From assembly GCA_046330255.1 (NCBI GenBank), contig JAXLTC010000001.1, positions 930,001-994,000 of the forward strand: DNA of 64,000 nucleotides, written 5' to 3'. Position numbers and translations under genes: made by a program. Shown one piece after another: positions 1 through 11,044 of this stretch; the first letter of the stretch is position 1; each line of letters opens with the position of its first letter. The notes below the pieces were generated by a model. It made no database searches, was not told where the DNA came from, and saw only the letters and a list, made by a program, of their open reading frames with translations. The stretch is from JBBSBL01 sp046330255 (lineage in GTDB: Bacteria; Actinomycetota; Thermoleophilia; Solirubrobacterales; Solirubrobacteraceae).

Positions 1-380
1 AGGTCGGACGCCTGCTGCTCGATCCACTGCGAGGAGATCAGCAGCTGCATCACCTGATCGCGCAGCTGCTCGAACTCGCTCTGGCACTGCGCCTTGATCG
101 CCGCATCGCTGATCTTCGGCTGGCCCTTCGCGGGCTTCGGCAGCTGCTTGCGCTTGGCGGCGATGCAGGCCTTGAAGTCCGGCGGCACCGGCGCGACGGC
201 CTTCTGTCCCGGCGCCTGCTGGGAGGAGCGGGCGGCGATGCCGAGCCAGTGGTTGAAGTCGTCCTTGGTGATCGGCGTGCCGTCGACGGTGGCGACGGCG
301 TTGCCGGGAACGCCCCCGCCGCAGGCCGCGAACAGCGCTGCGGCCACGAAAAAGGCGCCAAGCGCCGGAAGAACTCGCAT
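1..380 (-). CDS. Foldase-type lipoprotein (SurA/PrsA N-terminal domain), partial
   Basis: The gene starts at ATG 378-380 and runs off the left edge; about 126 residues are visible. It opens with a short hydrophobic signal ending in a lipobox-like ALFAAC followed by three glycines, so the product is probably a lipid-anchored extracytoplasmic protein, although Phe at -3 of the lipobox is atypical. Residues about 29-47 (AVATVDGTPITKDDFNHWL) match the start of SurA/PrsA-type foldases, and the following Lys/Gln-rich helices fit the chaperone module. A parvulin PPIase domain would lie outside the window and cannot be confirmed. It lies 35 bp downstream of mfd on the same strand, as prsA-like foldases do in several Gram-positive ctc-pth-mfd clusters. 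A TACCAT box at 404-409 could give it its own promoter with a leader of about 16 bases. Confidence 0.75.
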   Translation of the reverse strand, partial: MRVLPALGAFFVAAALFAACGGGVPGNAVATVDGTPITKDDFNHWLGIAARSSQQAPGQKAVAPVPPDFKACIAAKRKQLPKPAKGQPKISDAAIKAQCQSEFEQLRDQVMQLLISSQWIEQQASD

Positions 381-415
381 GGGACGGAGCACGGGAAGCG
401 GCGATGGTAGCGGAG

Positions 416-3763
<3,348 letters not shown>

Positions 3764-3892
3764 CGGGCACGGCCACGGGCCGCGAGCGAGGCGCGGCCGG
3801 GCACGATCGAGTGTAGGGGGGCCGCGACCGATCCCGGACAGCGGTCGCGGTGCGACCGAAAGGCAGGATCGCTCGCGCGGAGCGCGGCGCAC

Positions 3893-4477
3893 TCAGCTCG
3901 GCGCCGCCATCACCACCCGCTCCGCCGCGTCGGCGGCGCGTTCCACGAGCGCGGCCACCTCCTCGCGCGGCTCTCGGAAGCGGCCCAGCACGTAGGCGGC
4001 GACGCGGTCGGGATCGGTGGTCGGCGGGCGGCCGACGCCGATGCGCACCCGCGCGAAGCCGGCGCCGCCCAGCTCCCGCTTCAGCGACCGCAGGCCGTTG
4101 TGCCCCGCCAGGCCTCCGCCGACCCGCGTCTGCACCTCGCCGAACGGCAGGTCGATCTCGTCGTGGAGCACGAGCACCCGGTCGAGGTCGACGCCGTAGG
4201 CGCCGCGCGCCGGGCCGGCCGAGCGCCCGGCGTCGTTCATGTAGGTCTGGGGAAGCAGCACGGCGACGCGCGGGCCGCCGGGGCCCGAGCGCCCGTCCGT
4301 CACCAGCCCGGCGAAGCGCTTGCGCGCGCGCGGCAGCTCCCAGCGCGCGGCCAGCACGTTCGCGACCTCGAAGCCGACGTTGTGGCGGGTTCCCGCGTAC
4401 TCGGACCCCGGGTTGCCCAGGCCGACCACGAGCCAGTCCGCCGGCGCGACGCCGCCGCCGCGACCGGGCAGGCGCAC
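3893..4477 (-). CDS. pth: Peptidyl-tRNA hydrolase
   Basis: 194 residues from a GTG start. The enzyme cleaves peptidyl-tRNA released from ribosomes and recycles the tRNA. Family signatures are intact: VVGLGNPGSEYAGTRHNVGF carries the catalytic Asn and His, YMNDAG follows, LHDEIDLPFG holds the catalytic Asp, and GGLAGHNGLRSL holds the second conserved Asn. Length is normal for bacterial Pth. The GTG lies only 6 bp after the rplY stop, so the two genes are almost certainly co-transcribed, and mfd follows after 129 bp. The ten or so residues before the first beta strand are Gly/Arg-rich and could be trimmed if an internal start were used, but no better start is visible. Confidence 0.97.
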   Translation of the reverse strand: MRLPGRGGGVAPADWLVVGLGNPGSEYAGTRHNVGFEVANVLAARWELPRARKRFAGLVTDGRSGPGGPRVAVLLPQTYMNDAGRSAGPARGAYGVDLDRVLVLHDEIDLPFGEVQTRVGGGLAGHNGLRSLKRELGGAGFARVRIGVGRPPTTDPDRVAAYVLGRFREPREEVAALVERAADAAERVVMAAPS

Positions 4478-4483
4478 GGCGGG

Positions 4484-5191
4484 CTACTCGCCGCCGGACT
4501 CGCCGCCGCCGGACTCGGCCGCGGGCTCCTCGCCCTCGGCGGCCTCGCCCTCCGCGGCCTCGCCCTCCTCGCCCTCCTCGCCGACGAGCTCGGTCTCCTC
4601 CTCGAGCTCCTCCGACTCGAGCACGAGCCGGGGCGGGGTGACGGTGGCGGCGGTCGTCTCCTCCAGGTCGCCGAGGATCTCCACGCCCTCGGGCGCGACG
4701 ACGGCGGCAAGCGTGAGCGTGTCGTTGATGTCCAGCGCCGAGACGTCGAGCGTGATCACGTCGGGGATCGCCGTGGGCAGCGCCTCGATCGTGAGCTCGC
4801 GGGTGACGTGCTCGAGCACGCCCCCCTCCTTGATGCCCGGGGTGTCCTCGGCGCCGACGAGCTCCAGCGGCACGGTCGTCTGGATCTTCTCGTCGAGCCG
4901 GATGCGCAGCAGGTCCACGTGCATGAACGCGCCGCTCACGGGATGGCGCTGCTGGTCCTTGAGCAGGACCGGCTGGCCGCCGTCGCCGTCGAGCGAGAGC
5001 TCGATGATCGCCCCGGAGGAGGCGAGCGCCTGGCGCAGCTCGCGGGAGTCGACCTGGAAGGCGACCGAGTCGCCCTCGCCCCCGTAGATCACGCCGGGCA
5101 CCTGCCCGGTCCGGCGCAGCCGCCGCATCGCGCGGGAGCCGCTGCCCTCGCGCGTGGTGACCGCGAGCGTCGTTGTCCGGGGACCGGCCAT
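4484..5191 (-). CDS. rplY: 50S ribosomal protein L25/general stress protein Ctc, long form
   Basis: 235 residues from ATG 5189-5191. The N-terminal L25 domain binds 5S rRNA (VTTREGSGSRAMRRLR, GQVPGVIYGG), and the TL5/CTC C-terminal beta domain follows (VPLELVGAEDTPG, GVLEHVTRELTIEALPTAIP). This is the long actinobacterial/Thermus form rather than the short E. coli form. The last 45 residues are a very acidic low-complexity tail of Glu-Gly-Glu and Ala-Glu repeats, common in high-GC Ctc proteins. It is first in the rplY-pth-mfd transcription unit and is transcribed divergently from the small membrane-protein gene at 5255. A TACCAT box 11 bases before the ATG suggests a leaderless or near-leaderless mRNA. 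Confidence 0.96.
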   Translation of the reverse strand: MAGPRTTTLAVTTREGSGSRAMRRLRRTGQVPGVIYGGEGDSVAFQVDSRELRQALASSGAIIELSLDGDGGQPVLLKDQQRHPVSGAFMHVDLLRIRLDEKIQTTVPLELVGAEDTPGIKEGGVLEHVTRELTIEALPTAIPDVITLDVSALDINDTLTLAAVVAPEGVEILGDLEETTAATVTPPRLVLESEELEEETELVGEEGEEGEAAEGEAAEGEEPAAESGGGESGGE

Positions 5192-5202
5192 GAGCGGCGA
5201 CG

Positions 5203-5208
5203 ATGGTA
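5203..5208 (-). promoter_or_regulatory. -10-like box for rplY
   Basis: TACCAT, 11 bases between the box and the rplY ATG. There is no Shine-Dalgarno sequence between them and no convincing -35 element. The same short string, CTACCATCG, also occurs before the lipoprotein gene at the left edge (404-409). Confidence 0.55.
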
Positions 5209-5241
5209 GCGAAGTCCTGGCGCGCAGCCGCCCCGGCGCGG

Positions 5242-5247
5242 TACCCT
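5242..5247 (+). promoter_or_regulatory. -10-like box for the small membrane protein gene
   Basis: TACCCT, 7 bases between the box and the GTG at 5255. It lies within the 63-bp divergent region shared with rplY and supports GTG 5255 as the start. Confidence 0.5.
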
Positions 5248-5254
5248 CGAAGGC

Positions 5255-5596
5255 GTGCCGACGGATGCCCAGATCCTGCTCCTCGTCGGGGGTCTTCACC
5301 TCATCGGCGCGGTGCTGGCCGGCCTCCTGATCGTTCTCTGCCTGCGGTCGGACACGGCCCGTCCCTGGACGCCGGGGCAGGAGGGCGAGGACGAGGGCGG
5401 AGGCGGCTCGGACCGGCGCGTCCCGCGCGCCCCGGACCGCCCGCGCGGGGGCGGTCTGCCGCTGCCGGACGCGACGCCGGCGCGGGCGCGGCTGCGCGGG
5501 CCGGCGACGCTGGCCACGCTGGTGGGGCCTCGCGAGCGACGGCCCTCGCGCGAGCCGCTGCGGCGACCGGTCCCCGCGCGCCACCACCAGGGCTAG
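5255..5596 (+). CDS. Small single-pass membrane protein, unknown function
   Basis: 113 residues from GTG. I do not recognise a family. Residues 7-27 form one strong hydrophobic segment (ILLLVGGLHLIGAVLAGLLI), followed by CLRS and a long Arg/Pro/Gly-rich, acidic-then-basic tail that looks disordered and cytoplasmic. Its stop lies 7 bp before the start of the PLD-like gene, so the two are probably one transcription unit. It could be a membrane partner of that gene or simply a lineage-specific small protein. The strong hydrophobic segment and the upstream TACCCT box are the main evidence that it is real. Confidence 0.55.
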   Translation: MPTDAQILLLVGGLHLIGAVLAGLLIVLCLRSDTARPWTPGQEGEDEGGGGSDRRVPRAPDRPRGGGLPLPDATPARARLRGPATLATLVGPRERRPSREPLRRPVPARHHQG

Positions 5597-5603
5597 CAGC
5601 CGG

Positions 5604-6665
5604 GTGGCGATCGAGGCGCGGACGCTCCTCCAGGGGGCGCAGACCGCCGAGCAGATCGGCGCCGAGGTGGCGGGCTTCCTCGACGGAGCGCGGCGCTCGC
5701 TGGACCTCGCGCTCTACGACGTCCGGCTGCCCGGCGAGGTGGGCGACCGGATCGCCGGCGCCCTGCGGGCGGCCGCCGAGCGCGGCGTGAGCGTGCGCCT
5801 GGCCTACAACCTCGATCGCGACGACGCGCGGCGCAAGGGATCGCTCGCTCCCCCGCTCACCGAGCCCGACCTGGTCGAGGCGCTCCCGGTCCCCACGCGC
5901 GCGATCCCGGGCGAGCCCGACCTGATGCACCACAAGTTCGTGGTCCGCGACGGCGCGGACGTCTGGTCGGGATCGGCGAACTGGACGCTCGACTCGTGGA
6001 CGCTCCAGGAGAACGTGATCCTGCTCACCGAGGGGGTGCCTCCGATCGCGCGCGCCTACACCGCCGCGTTCGAGCAGCTCTGGTCCACGCGCCGCGTCGA
6101 GGACAGCGGCGACGTCGATCCCGATCCGGTCGAGGTCGGGAGCGCCGTCGCGCGGGCCTGGTTCTCGCCCGGGCGCGGGCCGGAGCTCTCGCAGCGGATC
6201 GCCACCGCGATCGGCCGCGCCCGGCGGCGCGTGCGGATCGCCTCCCCCGTGCTCACGGCCGGCCCGATCCTGGGCACGCTCGCGGAGATGGTCGCCGACC
6301 CGCGGGTGGACCTCGCGGCGGTCGTCGACGCGACGCAGGCCGCCCACGTGCTCGAGCAGTGGGCGGAGAACCCCCACGCGCACTGGAAGATCGCCTCGCT
6401 GCGCACGATACTCGCCACCGGCGAGGTGTCCGGCAAGCGCTCGACGCCCTACCGCCCCGGGAGCGCGCGGGACTTCATGCACGCGAAGGTCACGGTCGCC
6501 GACGACACCGTGTTCGCCGGCTCCTTCAACCTCTCCCACTCCGGCGAGCGCAACGCCGAGAACGTGCTGGAGGTCCGCGACCCGGCGCTCGCGGACCGCA
6601 TGGCCGCCTTCGTGGACGAGATCCGCGGGCGCTACCCCGATCGCGTGGCGCTGCCGGGCGACTGA
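5604..6665 (+). CDS. Phospholipase D-like domain protein with two HKD motifs
   Basis: 353 residues from GTG, 7 bp after the preceding small gene. It has the duplicated PLD fold. The first HKD half-site is near residue 110 (HHKFVVRDGADVWSGSANWT), with the second near 293 (MHAKVTVADDTVFAGSFNLS). Each has the His, the Lys and the downstream Ser/Asn, so a phosphohistidine-type phosphodiesterase or phosphatidyltransferase mechanism is plausible. There is no signal peptide or membrane segment, unlike typical cardiolipin synthases, so it is probably soluble. The substrate cannot be told from sequence: phospholipid, nucleic acid and headgroup transfer are all known in this superfamily. A strong inverted repeat lies downstream, between it and the convergent LOG gene. 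Confidence 0.85.
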   Translation: MAIEARTLLQGAQTAEQIGAEVAGFLDGARRSLDLALYDVRLPGEVGDRIAGALRAAAERGVSVRLAYNLDRDDARRKGSLAPPLTEPDLVEALPVPTRAIPGEPDLMHHKFVVRDGADVWSGSANWTLDSWTLQENVILLTEGVPPIARAYTAAFEQLWSTRRVEDSGDVDPDPVEVGSAVARAWFSPGRGPELSQRIATAIGRARRRVRIASPVLTAGPILGTLAEMVADPRVDLAAVVDATQAAHVLEQWAENPHAHWKIASLRTILATGEVSGKRSTPYRPGSARDFMHAKVTVADDTVFAGSFNLSHSGERNAENVLEVRDPALADRMAAFVDEIRGRYPDRVALPGD

Positions 6666-6694
6666 ACGGGCATTGCGCACGCGCGCGCCGCGCT

Positions 6695-6715
6695 GAACGG
6701 CGCATCGAAGGGCGG
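6695..6715 (+). repeat. Dispersed intergenic 21-base motif, copy 1
   Basis: It begins GAACGGCGCATCGA and lies 30 bp after the PLD-like stop. It matches the copy at 29748-29768 in 20 of 21 positions, and 18 bases of it recur inverted at 61594-61612. All three copies are intergenic. Confidence 0.6.
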
Positions 6716-6735
6716 CCACCGCGGCCGCGAGCAAA

Positions 6736-6780
6736 CCCATCCCGGTCTGCACCTCTCCTGCCGGGGCCAGCCGGGATGGG
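6736..6780. terminator. Inverted repeat between convergent genes, probable bidirectional terminator
   Basis: Perfect 10-bp arms CCCATCCCGG (6736-6745) and CCGGGATGGG (6771-6780) with a 25-base loop. They sit between the ends of the PLD-like gene (+) and the LOG gene (-). No T-tract is present, as is usual at very high GC, so termination is inferred from position and stem only. Confidence 0.5.
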
Positions 6781-6820
6781 ATGGCAGCCTCGCGCCGGGC
6801 TGCGGGACCTACGGCCCTCG

Positions 6821-7516
6821 TCAGCGCGGGTGCACGCCCTGAAGCGCCGCGCCACGGGTGACCAGCTCGACGACCTCCTCGTCGTCGTCGGTCAGGCGGA
6901 GAAGGCCCATGTCGGCGGGCGAGACGAAGCCCTGCGCCGCGAGCCGCTCGCCCGCCCACTCCACCATGCCGCCCCAGTGCTCGACGCCGACCAGCACGAC
7001 CGGGAAGTGGCGCGCCTTGCCGGTCTGGACCAGCGTCAGCGCCTCGAACAGCTCGTCGAGCGTGCCGAAGCCGCCAGGCAGCACGACGAACGCACACGCG
7101 TAGCGCACGAACATCAGCTTGCGCGTGAAGAAGTAGTGGAAGCGCAGGGGCAGGTCCGCGTAGGGGTTCGGCGCCTGCTCGAACGGCAGCTCGATGTTCA
7201 GCCCGACCGAGCGCACGCCGGCCTCGCGGGCGCCGAGGTTCGCCGCCTCCATGAGCCCGGGGCCGCCGCCCGTGACGATCGCGAAACCCTCCTCGCCAAG
7301 GCGCCGCGCGAGCCGACGGGCATGCTCGTAGCCGGGATCGCCCGCGGGGACCCGTGCGGAGCCGAAGAACGTGACCGCGGCACCCAGCCCGGCGAGCGCC
7401 GTGAACCCCTCGCGCAGCTCGGTGGCGATGCGGGCGATGCGGCGCTCGTCGTCGAGCGTCGCGGCCACGGCCGGACGCTCGGCGGCGATGATCTCCTCGT
7501 CGAGGGTGGCCGGCAT
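6821..7516 (-). CDS. LOG family protein (possible cytokinin riboside 5'-monophosphate phosphoribohydrolase)
   Basis: 231 residues from ATG 7514-7516; longer in-frame starts upstream give an unconserved basic extension. The LOG/TIGR00730 signature LPGGFGTLDELFE is intact, preceded by GGGPGLMEAANLGA and VTFFGSARVP. These form the Rossmann-like nucleotide pocket. LOG proteins hydrolyse N6-modified or plain AMP to base plus ribose 5-phosphate, and bacterial members act as nucleotide hydrolases. The region between (NPYADLPLRFHYFFTRKLMF) is typical of the longer decarboxylase-like LOG subgroup. It is convergent with the PLD-like gene and reads in the same direction as the downstream half of the glmU cluster. 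Specific substrate unknown. Confidence 0.88.
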   Translation of the reverse strand: MPATLDEEIIAAERPAVAATLDDERRIARIATELREGFTALAGLGAAVTFFGSARVPAGDPGYEHARRLARRLGEEGFAIVTGGGPGLMEAANLGAREAGVRSVGLNIELPFEQAPNPYADLPLRFHYFFTRKLMFVRYACAFVVLPGGFGTLDELFEALTLVQTGKARHFPVVLVGVEHWGGMVEWAGERLAAQGFVSPADMGLLRLTDDDEEVVELVTRGAALQGVHPR

Positions 7517-7712
7517 CCGGAGCGCGCGGTTGCCGGCCACGGGCTTCCTAGATGATTGGTCCCGCGGCCGGGTGTGCCCGGGGGCGGCGGAGGTCGAGCC
7601 GGTCAAGGACGCGGGGCGACGCCTCTGGTGGCGCCAAAGGCGAGCCCGAGGACGCCGATCCGGCGACGGCATCCGCCGTCATCCGGGTGCGCGGGGTCGT
7701 GGAATCAGTCAT

Positions 7713-9713
7713 CTAGCGTCGCGAGCGCAGCGCCGGCGTCAGCACGGGCGTCGCCCGGTAGAGGCGCTGCAGCGCGTAGAAGCCGGGCTTCTTGGCGCCC
7801 GCGTAGCTGACCACGCCCTTCTGGTGCATCGGCGGCGAGGCCCACGGATTGCCGCCGTCCCAGTCCGGGCGCACCTTGAACTCCTGCAGTGTCCAGTAGA
7901 TCGCGCCCGACAACCACGGCCGCGCGTCGTAGGCGCTCACGTGGTAGTCGATGAACCCGGTCTGGTGCTGGTAGGTGCCGCGCTCCTCGACGGGTCCGTC
8001 GCGGTTCGCCTCCGCGCCGAACTCGGTGATGATGATCGCCTTGCGCGGGTAGCACCGTCGCTGCGAGTCCAGCCACGGCCCGAGCAGGTCGCGGTCGGCG
8101 ATCGCGCCGTCCGGGCCGGTGTACCAGCCGAAGTAGTCGTTGAGCCCGATGATGTCGAGCGGCCCGTAGCCCGGCTGGCAGCCGACGGTCGTGGTGCCGG
8201 CCACGGCGAGCCCGACCGGCCGCGTCGGGTCCTCTGCCCGCGCGGTCGCGGCCGCCTCGCGGATGTAGGCCGCCTGGTTCGGGCCGACCGCCGGCGAGAG
8301 CTCGTTGGCGATCGACCAGGTGAAGATGGAGGGGTGGTTGCGCAGGTCGTCGACCTCGCTGGTGAGCATCTGCTTCATCGCCTCGCGCAGGCCCGCGTTG
8401 CCCAGCCGGGTCTCGTCGAACTGGTAGGCGGGGATCTCGCTCCAGACCAGGATCCCCGCGCGGTCGGCCATCTCCAGCAGCTGCGGGTGCAGCGGGTAGT
8501 GCGCGCGGATCACGTTCGCGCCGAGCTCGCGCAGCAGCGCCATCGTGCGGCGGCGGTAGCTCACGTCGGTCGCTCCGCCGAGGCCGATCTGGTCCTCGTG
8601 GAGCGAGGCCCCGCGCAGGCGCGCGACCCGCCCGTTGACCAGCAGGCGTCCCCGCCCGTCCACCTTGATCGTGCGGATCCCGGTCAGCACCGTGTAGCCC
8701 CCGGCGTGGGTGAGGCGGGCCGCGCGCGTCCCGGGCCGCGCGCGCGCGTCGGCGGCCGCCGAGACGATCCGCGTCCGGTACAGGTACGGGCGGCCGGGCC
8801 ACCACAGGCGGGGGCGCCGGACGATCAGCCTGCCCGTGAACGTGGCCGTGCCGCCGGCCGGGATCAGCCGGGTCGGGCCCAGCGTCACCAGCGCCCGCCC
8901 GAACCGCGCCGTCAGGCGCGCGCGCTGCGTCACACTCGTGACGTTGCGGACCGTGGCGAGGAAGTCGACGCTCGCCGGGCCGGCCTGCGAGCGCAGCGAG
9001 GTGCGCACCGCCACCGGCCCCACGTCGAGGCGGTCTATCCGGCGCAGATAGACCTCGCGCAGCAGGCCGCCGTAGTTCCACCAGCCGCCGGCGGGCTGAC
9101 CGCCGGACTCGAACGCGTCGGGCAGCACCAGCGACTCCGACACGCGGCGGTTGTCGACCCGCACGACCAGGCGGTTCACGCCCCGCCGCGAGAGATGCGT
9201 CAGCGGCAGGTCGAACGCCACGTAGGACCCGACATGGCTGCCGATCGAGCGACCGTTCAGCCAGACCTGGGCGCGGTAGTTGACGGTCTGGAAGCGGACC
9301 GCCCAGCGCAGCGCCGCGCGGGCGTCGGGCAGCCGGAAGTCCTTGCGGTACCAGGCGAAGGTGCCCGAGAAGCTCGCCGCCGAGTTGTCGTTGGCGTTCC
9401 ACGCGTTGGGCACCGTGACCGGGGACCAGCCGGCGGTCGAGCGCTGCGCGTACCAGCGCTGGGCGGTGCCCACGCGCGCGTCGTCGCGGCGGAAGAGCCA
9501 CGTACCGTCCAGCAGCAGCCTCCCGTCGGGCCCATCGGCGAACAGCGGCCCCTTGCTCGGGACGCTGGGCGCCACGACGGGACCGGGGGTCACGACCGGC
9601 GGGGCCGGGCCGCGCGGGGTCGCCGCGGACGATGGCGCTGCGACGGCGAGCGCCAGCAGCGCCGCGCACACGAGCGCCGTCGCGCGCCTCGGAGGTGGCT
9701 CGGGCCGCGGCAT
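7713..9713 (-). CDS. Secreted glycoside hydrolase family 2 (beta-galactosidase/beta-glucuronidase-like)
   Basis: 666 residues from ATG 9711-9713. An N-terminal signal peptide (ALVCAALLALAVAAPSSAA) predicts export. The GH2 layout is complete. A sugar-binding jelly roll covers about 50-220 (WNANDNSAASFSGTFAWYRK, VWLNGRSIGSH), followed by an immunoglobulin-like beta domain and then a TIM barrel from about 330. The catalytic pair is visible: acid/base Glu near 471 in TWSIANELS and nucleophile Glu near 564 in IIITEFGAEA. ASLHEDQIG and NVIRAHYPLHP are also typical of the family. The substrate could be a beta-glucuronide, beta-galactoside or beta-mannoside; sequence alone does not decide. Nothing next to it encodes a sugar transporter, so it may be a stand-alone secreted scavenging enzyme. 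A TACCCT box 10 bases before the ATG suggests its own leaderless promoter. Confidence 0.9.
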   Translation of the reverse strand: MPRPEPPPRRATALVCAALLALAVAAPSSAATPRGPAPPVVTPGPVVAPSVPSKGPLFADGPDGRLLLDGTWLFRRDDARVGTAQRWYAQRSTAGWSPVTVPNAWNANDNSAASFSGTFAWYRKDFRLPDARAALRWAVRFQTVNYRAQVWLNGRSIGSHVGSYVAFDLPLTHLSRRGVNRLVVRVDNRRVSESLVLPDAFESGGQPAGGWWNYGGLLREVYLRRIDRLDVGPVAVRTSLRSQAGPASVDFLATVRNVTSVTQRARLTARFGRALVTLGPTRLIPAGGTATFTGRLIVRRPRLWWPGRPYLYRTRIVSAAADARARPGTRAARLTHAGGYTVLTGIRTIKVDGRGRLLVNGRVARLRGASLHEDQIGLGGATDVSYRRRTMALLRELGANVIRAHYPLHPQLLEMADRAGILVWSEIPAYQFDETRLGNAGLREAMKQMLTSEVDDLRNHPSIFTWSIANELSPAVGPNQAAYIREAAATARAEDPTRPVGLAVAGTTTVGCQPGYGPLDIIGLNDYFGWYTGPDGAIADRDLLGPWLDSQRRCYPRKAIIITEFGAEANRDGPVEERGTYQHQTGFIDYHVSAYDARPWLSGAIYWTLQEFKVRPDWDGGNPWASPPMHQKGVVSYAGAKKPGFYALQRLYRATPVLTPALRSRR

Positions 9714-9723
9714 CGAACCAGGC

Positions 9724-9729
9724 AGGGTA
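9724..9729 (-). promoter_or_regulatory. -10-like box for the GH2 gene
   Basis: TACCCT, 10 bases between the box and the ATG. There is no Shine-Dalgarno sequence in the gap. Confidence 0.5.
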
Positions 9730-9811
9730 GGAGAAGCCGTCGCGAGAGCCGCAGGTTGCCCGCCGGGACGTGCGCGCGCGTACAGCGAGGACCGACGGCG
9801 GACCGCGCCGG

Positions 9812-10267
9812 CTAACGGCCCGGGCAGGAGGACTCGCGCGCGATCGGGGCGCTGACGCGCAGAAGGCTCACCTCGAACCCGGACACGACGTCTCCGGCGC
9901 GCCGGACGCGCACGCACTGGACCACGGGCAGCGCCCGCCCTGCCTTCCAGGCGACGCGCGCGGTTCCCGTGTGCGCGGCGAGCGACGTCGTGGTCGACGC
10001 GTCCAGGCGCAGGATCGCGACCGTTCCCGGGCTCGCGACGCGGCGCACGATCGCCCGCATGCGCGCCACGCAGCGCGGGTCGGCGGCGCAGCCCGGGACG
10101 CTCTTGACCGCGCGGTCTGCGTCGCCCGCGGCCTGCGCCACGACAAGCCGCTCGACCTCGGCGCGCTCGGCCGAGTTGGCGCTCAGCACCCGCGCGACGC
10201 CGGCGCTGACGAGCGCGAACAGGACGACCGCGCAGGCGATCAGCGCGATGCGGGCGGGGCGCGACAC
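9812..10267 (-). CDS. Membrane-anchored or secreted protein of unknown function
   Basis: 151 residues from GTG. Residues 5-29 (ARIALIACAVVLFALVSAGV) form a signal anchor or uncleaved signal peptide. The rest is a small soluble domain with a Cys pair (GCAADPRC) and a beta-rich end (GTVAILRLDASTTTSLAAHT, VRRAGDVVSGFEVSLLRVSAP). The overall shape, a membrane anchor followed by a roughly 100-residue alpha+beta domain, resembles many actinobacterial secreted proteins with an SnoaL/NTF2-like fold, but I cannot assign it. It is separated by 98 bp from the GH2 gene and is divergent from the DUF4235 gene. Codon usage is like that of its neighbours. Confidence 0.6.
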   Translation of the reverse strand: MSRPARIALIACAVVLFALVSAGVARVLSANSAERAEVERLVVAQAAGDADRAVKSVPGCAADPRCVARMRAIVRRVASPGTVAILRLDASTTTSLAAHTGTARVAWKAGRALPVVQCVRVRRAGDVVSGFEVSLLRVSAPIARESSCPGR

Positions 10268-10308
10268 GGCGCGGGATCATGGCGTGCGGCGCGCGAGCCC
10301 GTATCCCC

Positions 10309-10314
10309 TAAGCT
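10309..10314 (+). promoter_or_regulatory. -10-like box for the DUF4235 gene
   Basis: TAAGCT, 8 bases between the box and the GTG at 10323. This spacing favours GTG 10323 over longer in-frame extensions. Confidence 0.45.
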
Positions 10315-10322
10315 GGCCGGGC

Positions 10323-10667
10323 GTGCGCAAGGTGCTCTACATGCCGTTCGGGATCGTCGCGGGGATCGCCGCGTCAAGGCTCTCCCGCAAGGCGTTCAAC
10401 CGCGCATGGGAGTCCGCGGCCGGGACCGCCGAGCCGCCGAGCGCGCGCAGCGGCGAGGCGACGCTGCCGCGCGTGGTCGCGGCAGCGGCCCTTCAGGGCG
10501 CGACGTTCGCGGCGACGAGGGCGGCGGTCGACCGCGCCACCGCCTCGAGCTTCCACCACCTGTTCGGCTCCTGGCCCGAGAAGACGCGCGCCGAGCGGCA
10601 GGCCGAGCAGGATCGCAAGGACGCCGAGAAGGCCGCGAAGAAGATGCGCAAGGCGCTGCGGGCCTGA
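10323..10667 (+). CDS. DUF4235 domain membrane-associated protein
   Basis: 114 residues from GTG 10323. It matches the DUF4235 pattern: RKVLYMPFGIVAGIAASRLSR, then AWESAAGTAEPPSA, then a second weakly hydrophobic stretch (LPRVVAAAALQGATFAATRA), and a Lys/Glu-rich charged tail. Family members are small actinobacterial proteins with two short hydrophobic helices and no known activity. An in-frame extension to 9969 exists but is shadow sequence opposite another gene, and the TAAGCT box supports the shorter form. It has its own promoter between a divergent gene on the left and a convergent one on the right. Confidence 0.75.
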   Translation: MRKVLYMPFGIVAGIAASRLSRKAFNRAWESAAGTAEPPSARSGEATLPRVVAAAALQGATFAATRAAVDRATASSFHHLFGSWPEKTRAERQAEQDRKDAEKAAKKMRKALRA

Positions 10668-10715
10668 CCCGCCACGGCCGCCGGCGCTCGACCGAAGGAC
10701 CTGAGGCCCGCCCGC

Positions 10716-11033
10716 TCACCCGCCGCCGCCGCGGAGCACGAACCCGCGCTCGGCGAGCGTGGCCAGCGCGTCCTCGAACGCGCCGAAGTCGCGCCGGGTG
10801 AGCATGTCCAGCGGCCTGCCCGCGGGACCGGCGGCTCGCACCCAGCGGCGCAGCACAGGCGCCCCCGCGCGCTCCCGCGCATCGGCCAGCAGGTCGAGCA
10901 GGATCGCCAGCTGCGGGCTGGAGTCGGCGTCGCCCGAGAGCAGCGCGAGCGGATCGGTCGCCAGCGTCGCGCACAGCTCGTCCTCGTCGAGGCCCAGCTC
11001 GTCCATCAGGCGCCGGGCGTCGCCGGGCGGCAT
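10716..11033 (-). CDS. Small protein downstream of prs, unknown function
   Basis: 105 residues from ATG 11031-11033, starting 11 bp after the prs stop, so probably co-transcribed with it. It is largely helical and acidic (ARRLMDELGLDEDELCATL, LAILLDLLADARERAG), with a C-terminal RRDFGAFEDALATLAERG segment. This end faintly recalls the toxin-binding domain of Xre/MbcA-type antitoxins, but no helix-turn-helix is evident and I do not make that call. A role linked to PRPP synthesis is not supported beyond position. Confidence 0.6.
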   Translation of the reverse strand: MPPGDARRLMDELGLDEDELCATLATDPLALLSGDADSSPQLAILLDLLADARERAGAPVLRRWVRAAGPAGRPLDMLTRRDFGAFEDALATLAERGFVLRGGGG

Positions 11034-11044
11034 CGGCCCGCGGG

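Noticed and set aside
7548..7716. CTAGATGA/TCATCTAG pair as the ends of a small insertion element
   Set aside because: Only 8 bp match perfectly, one end falls on the GH2 stop codon, and no target duplication or second copy is visible. Kept only as a minor note.
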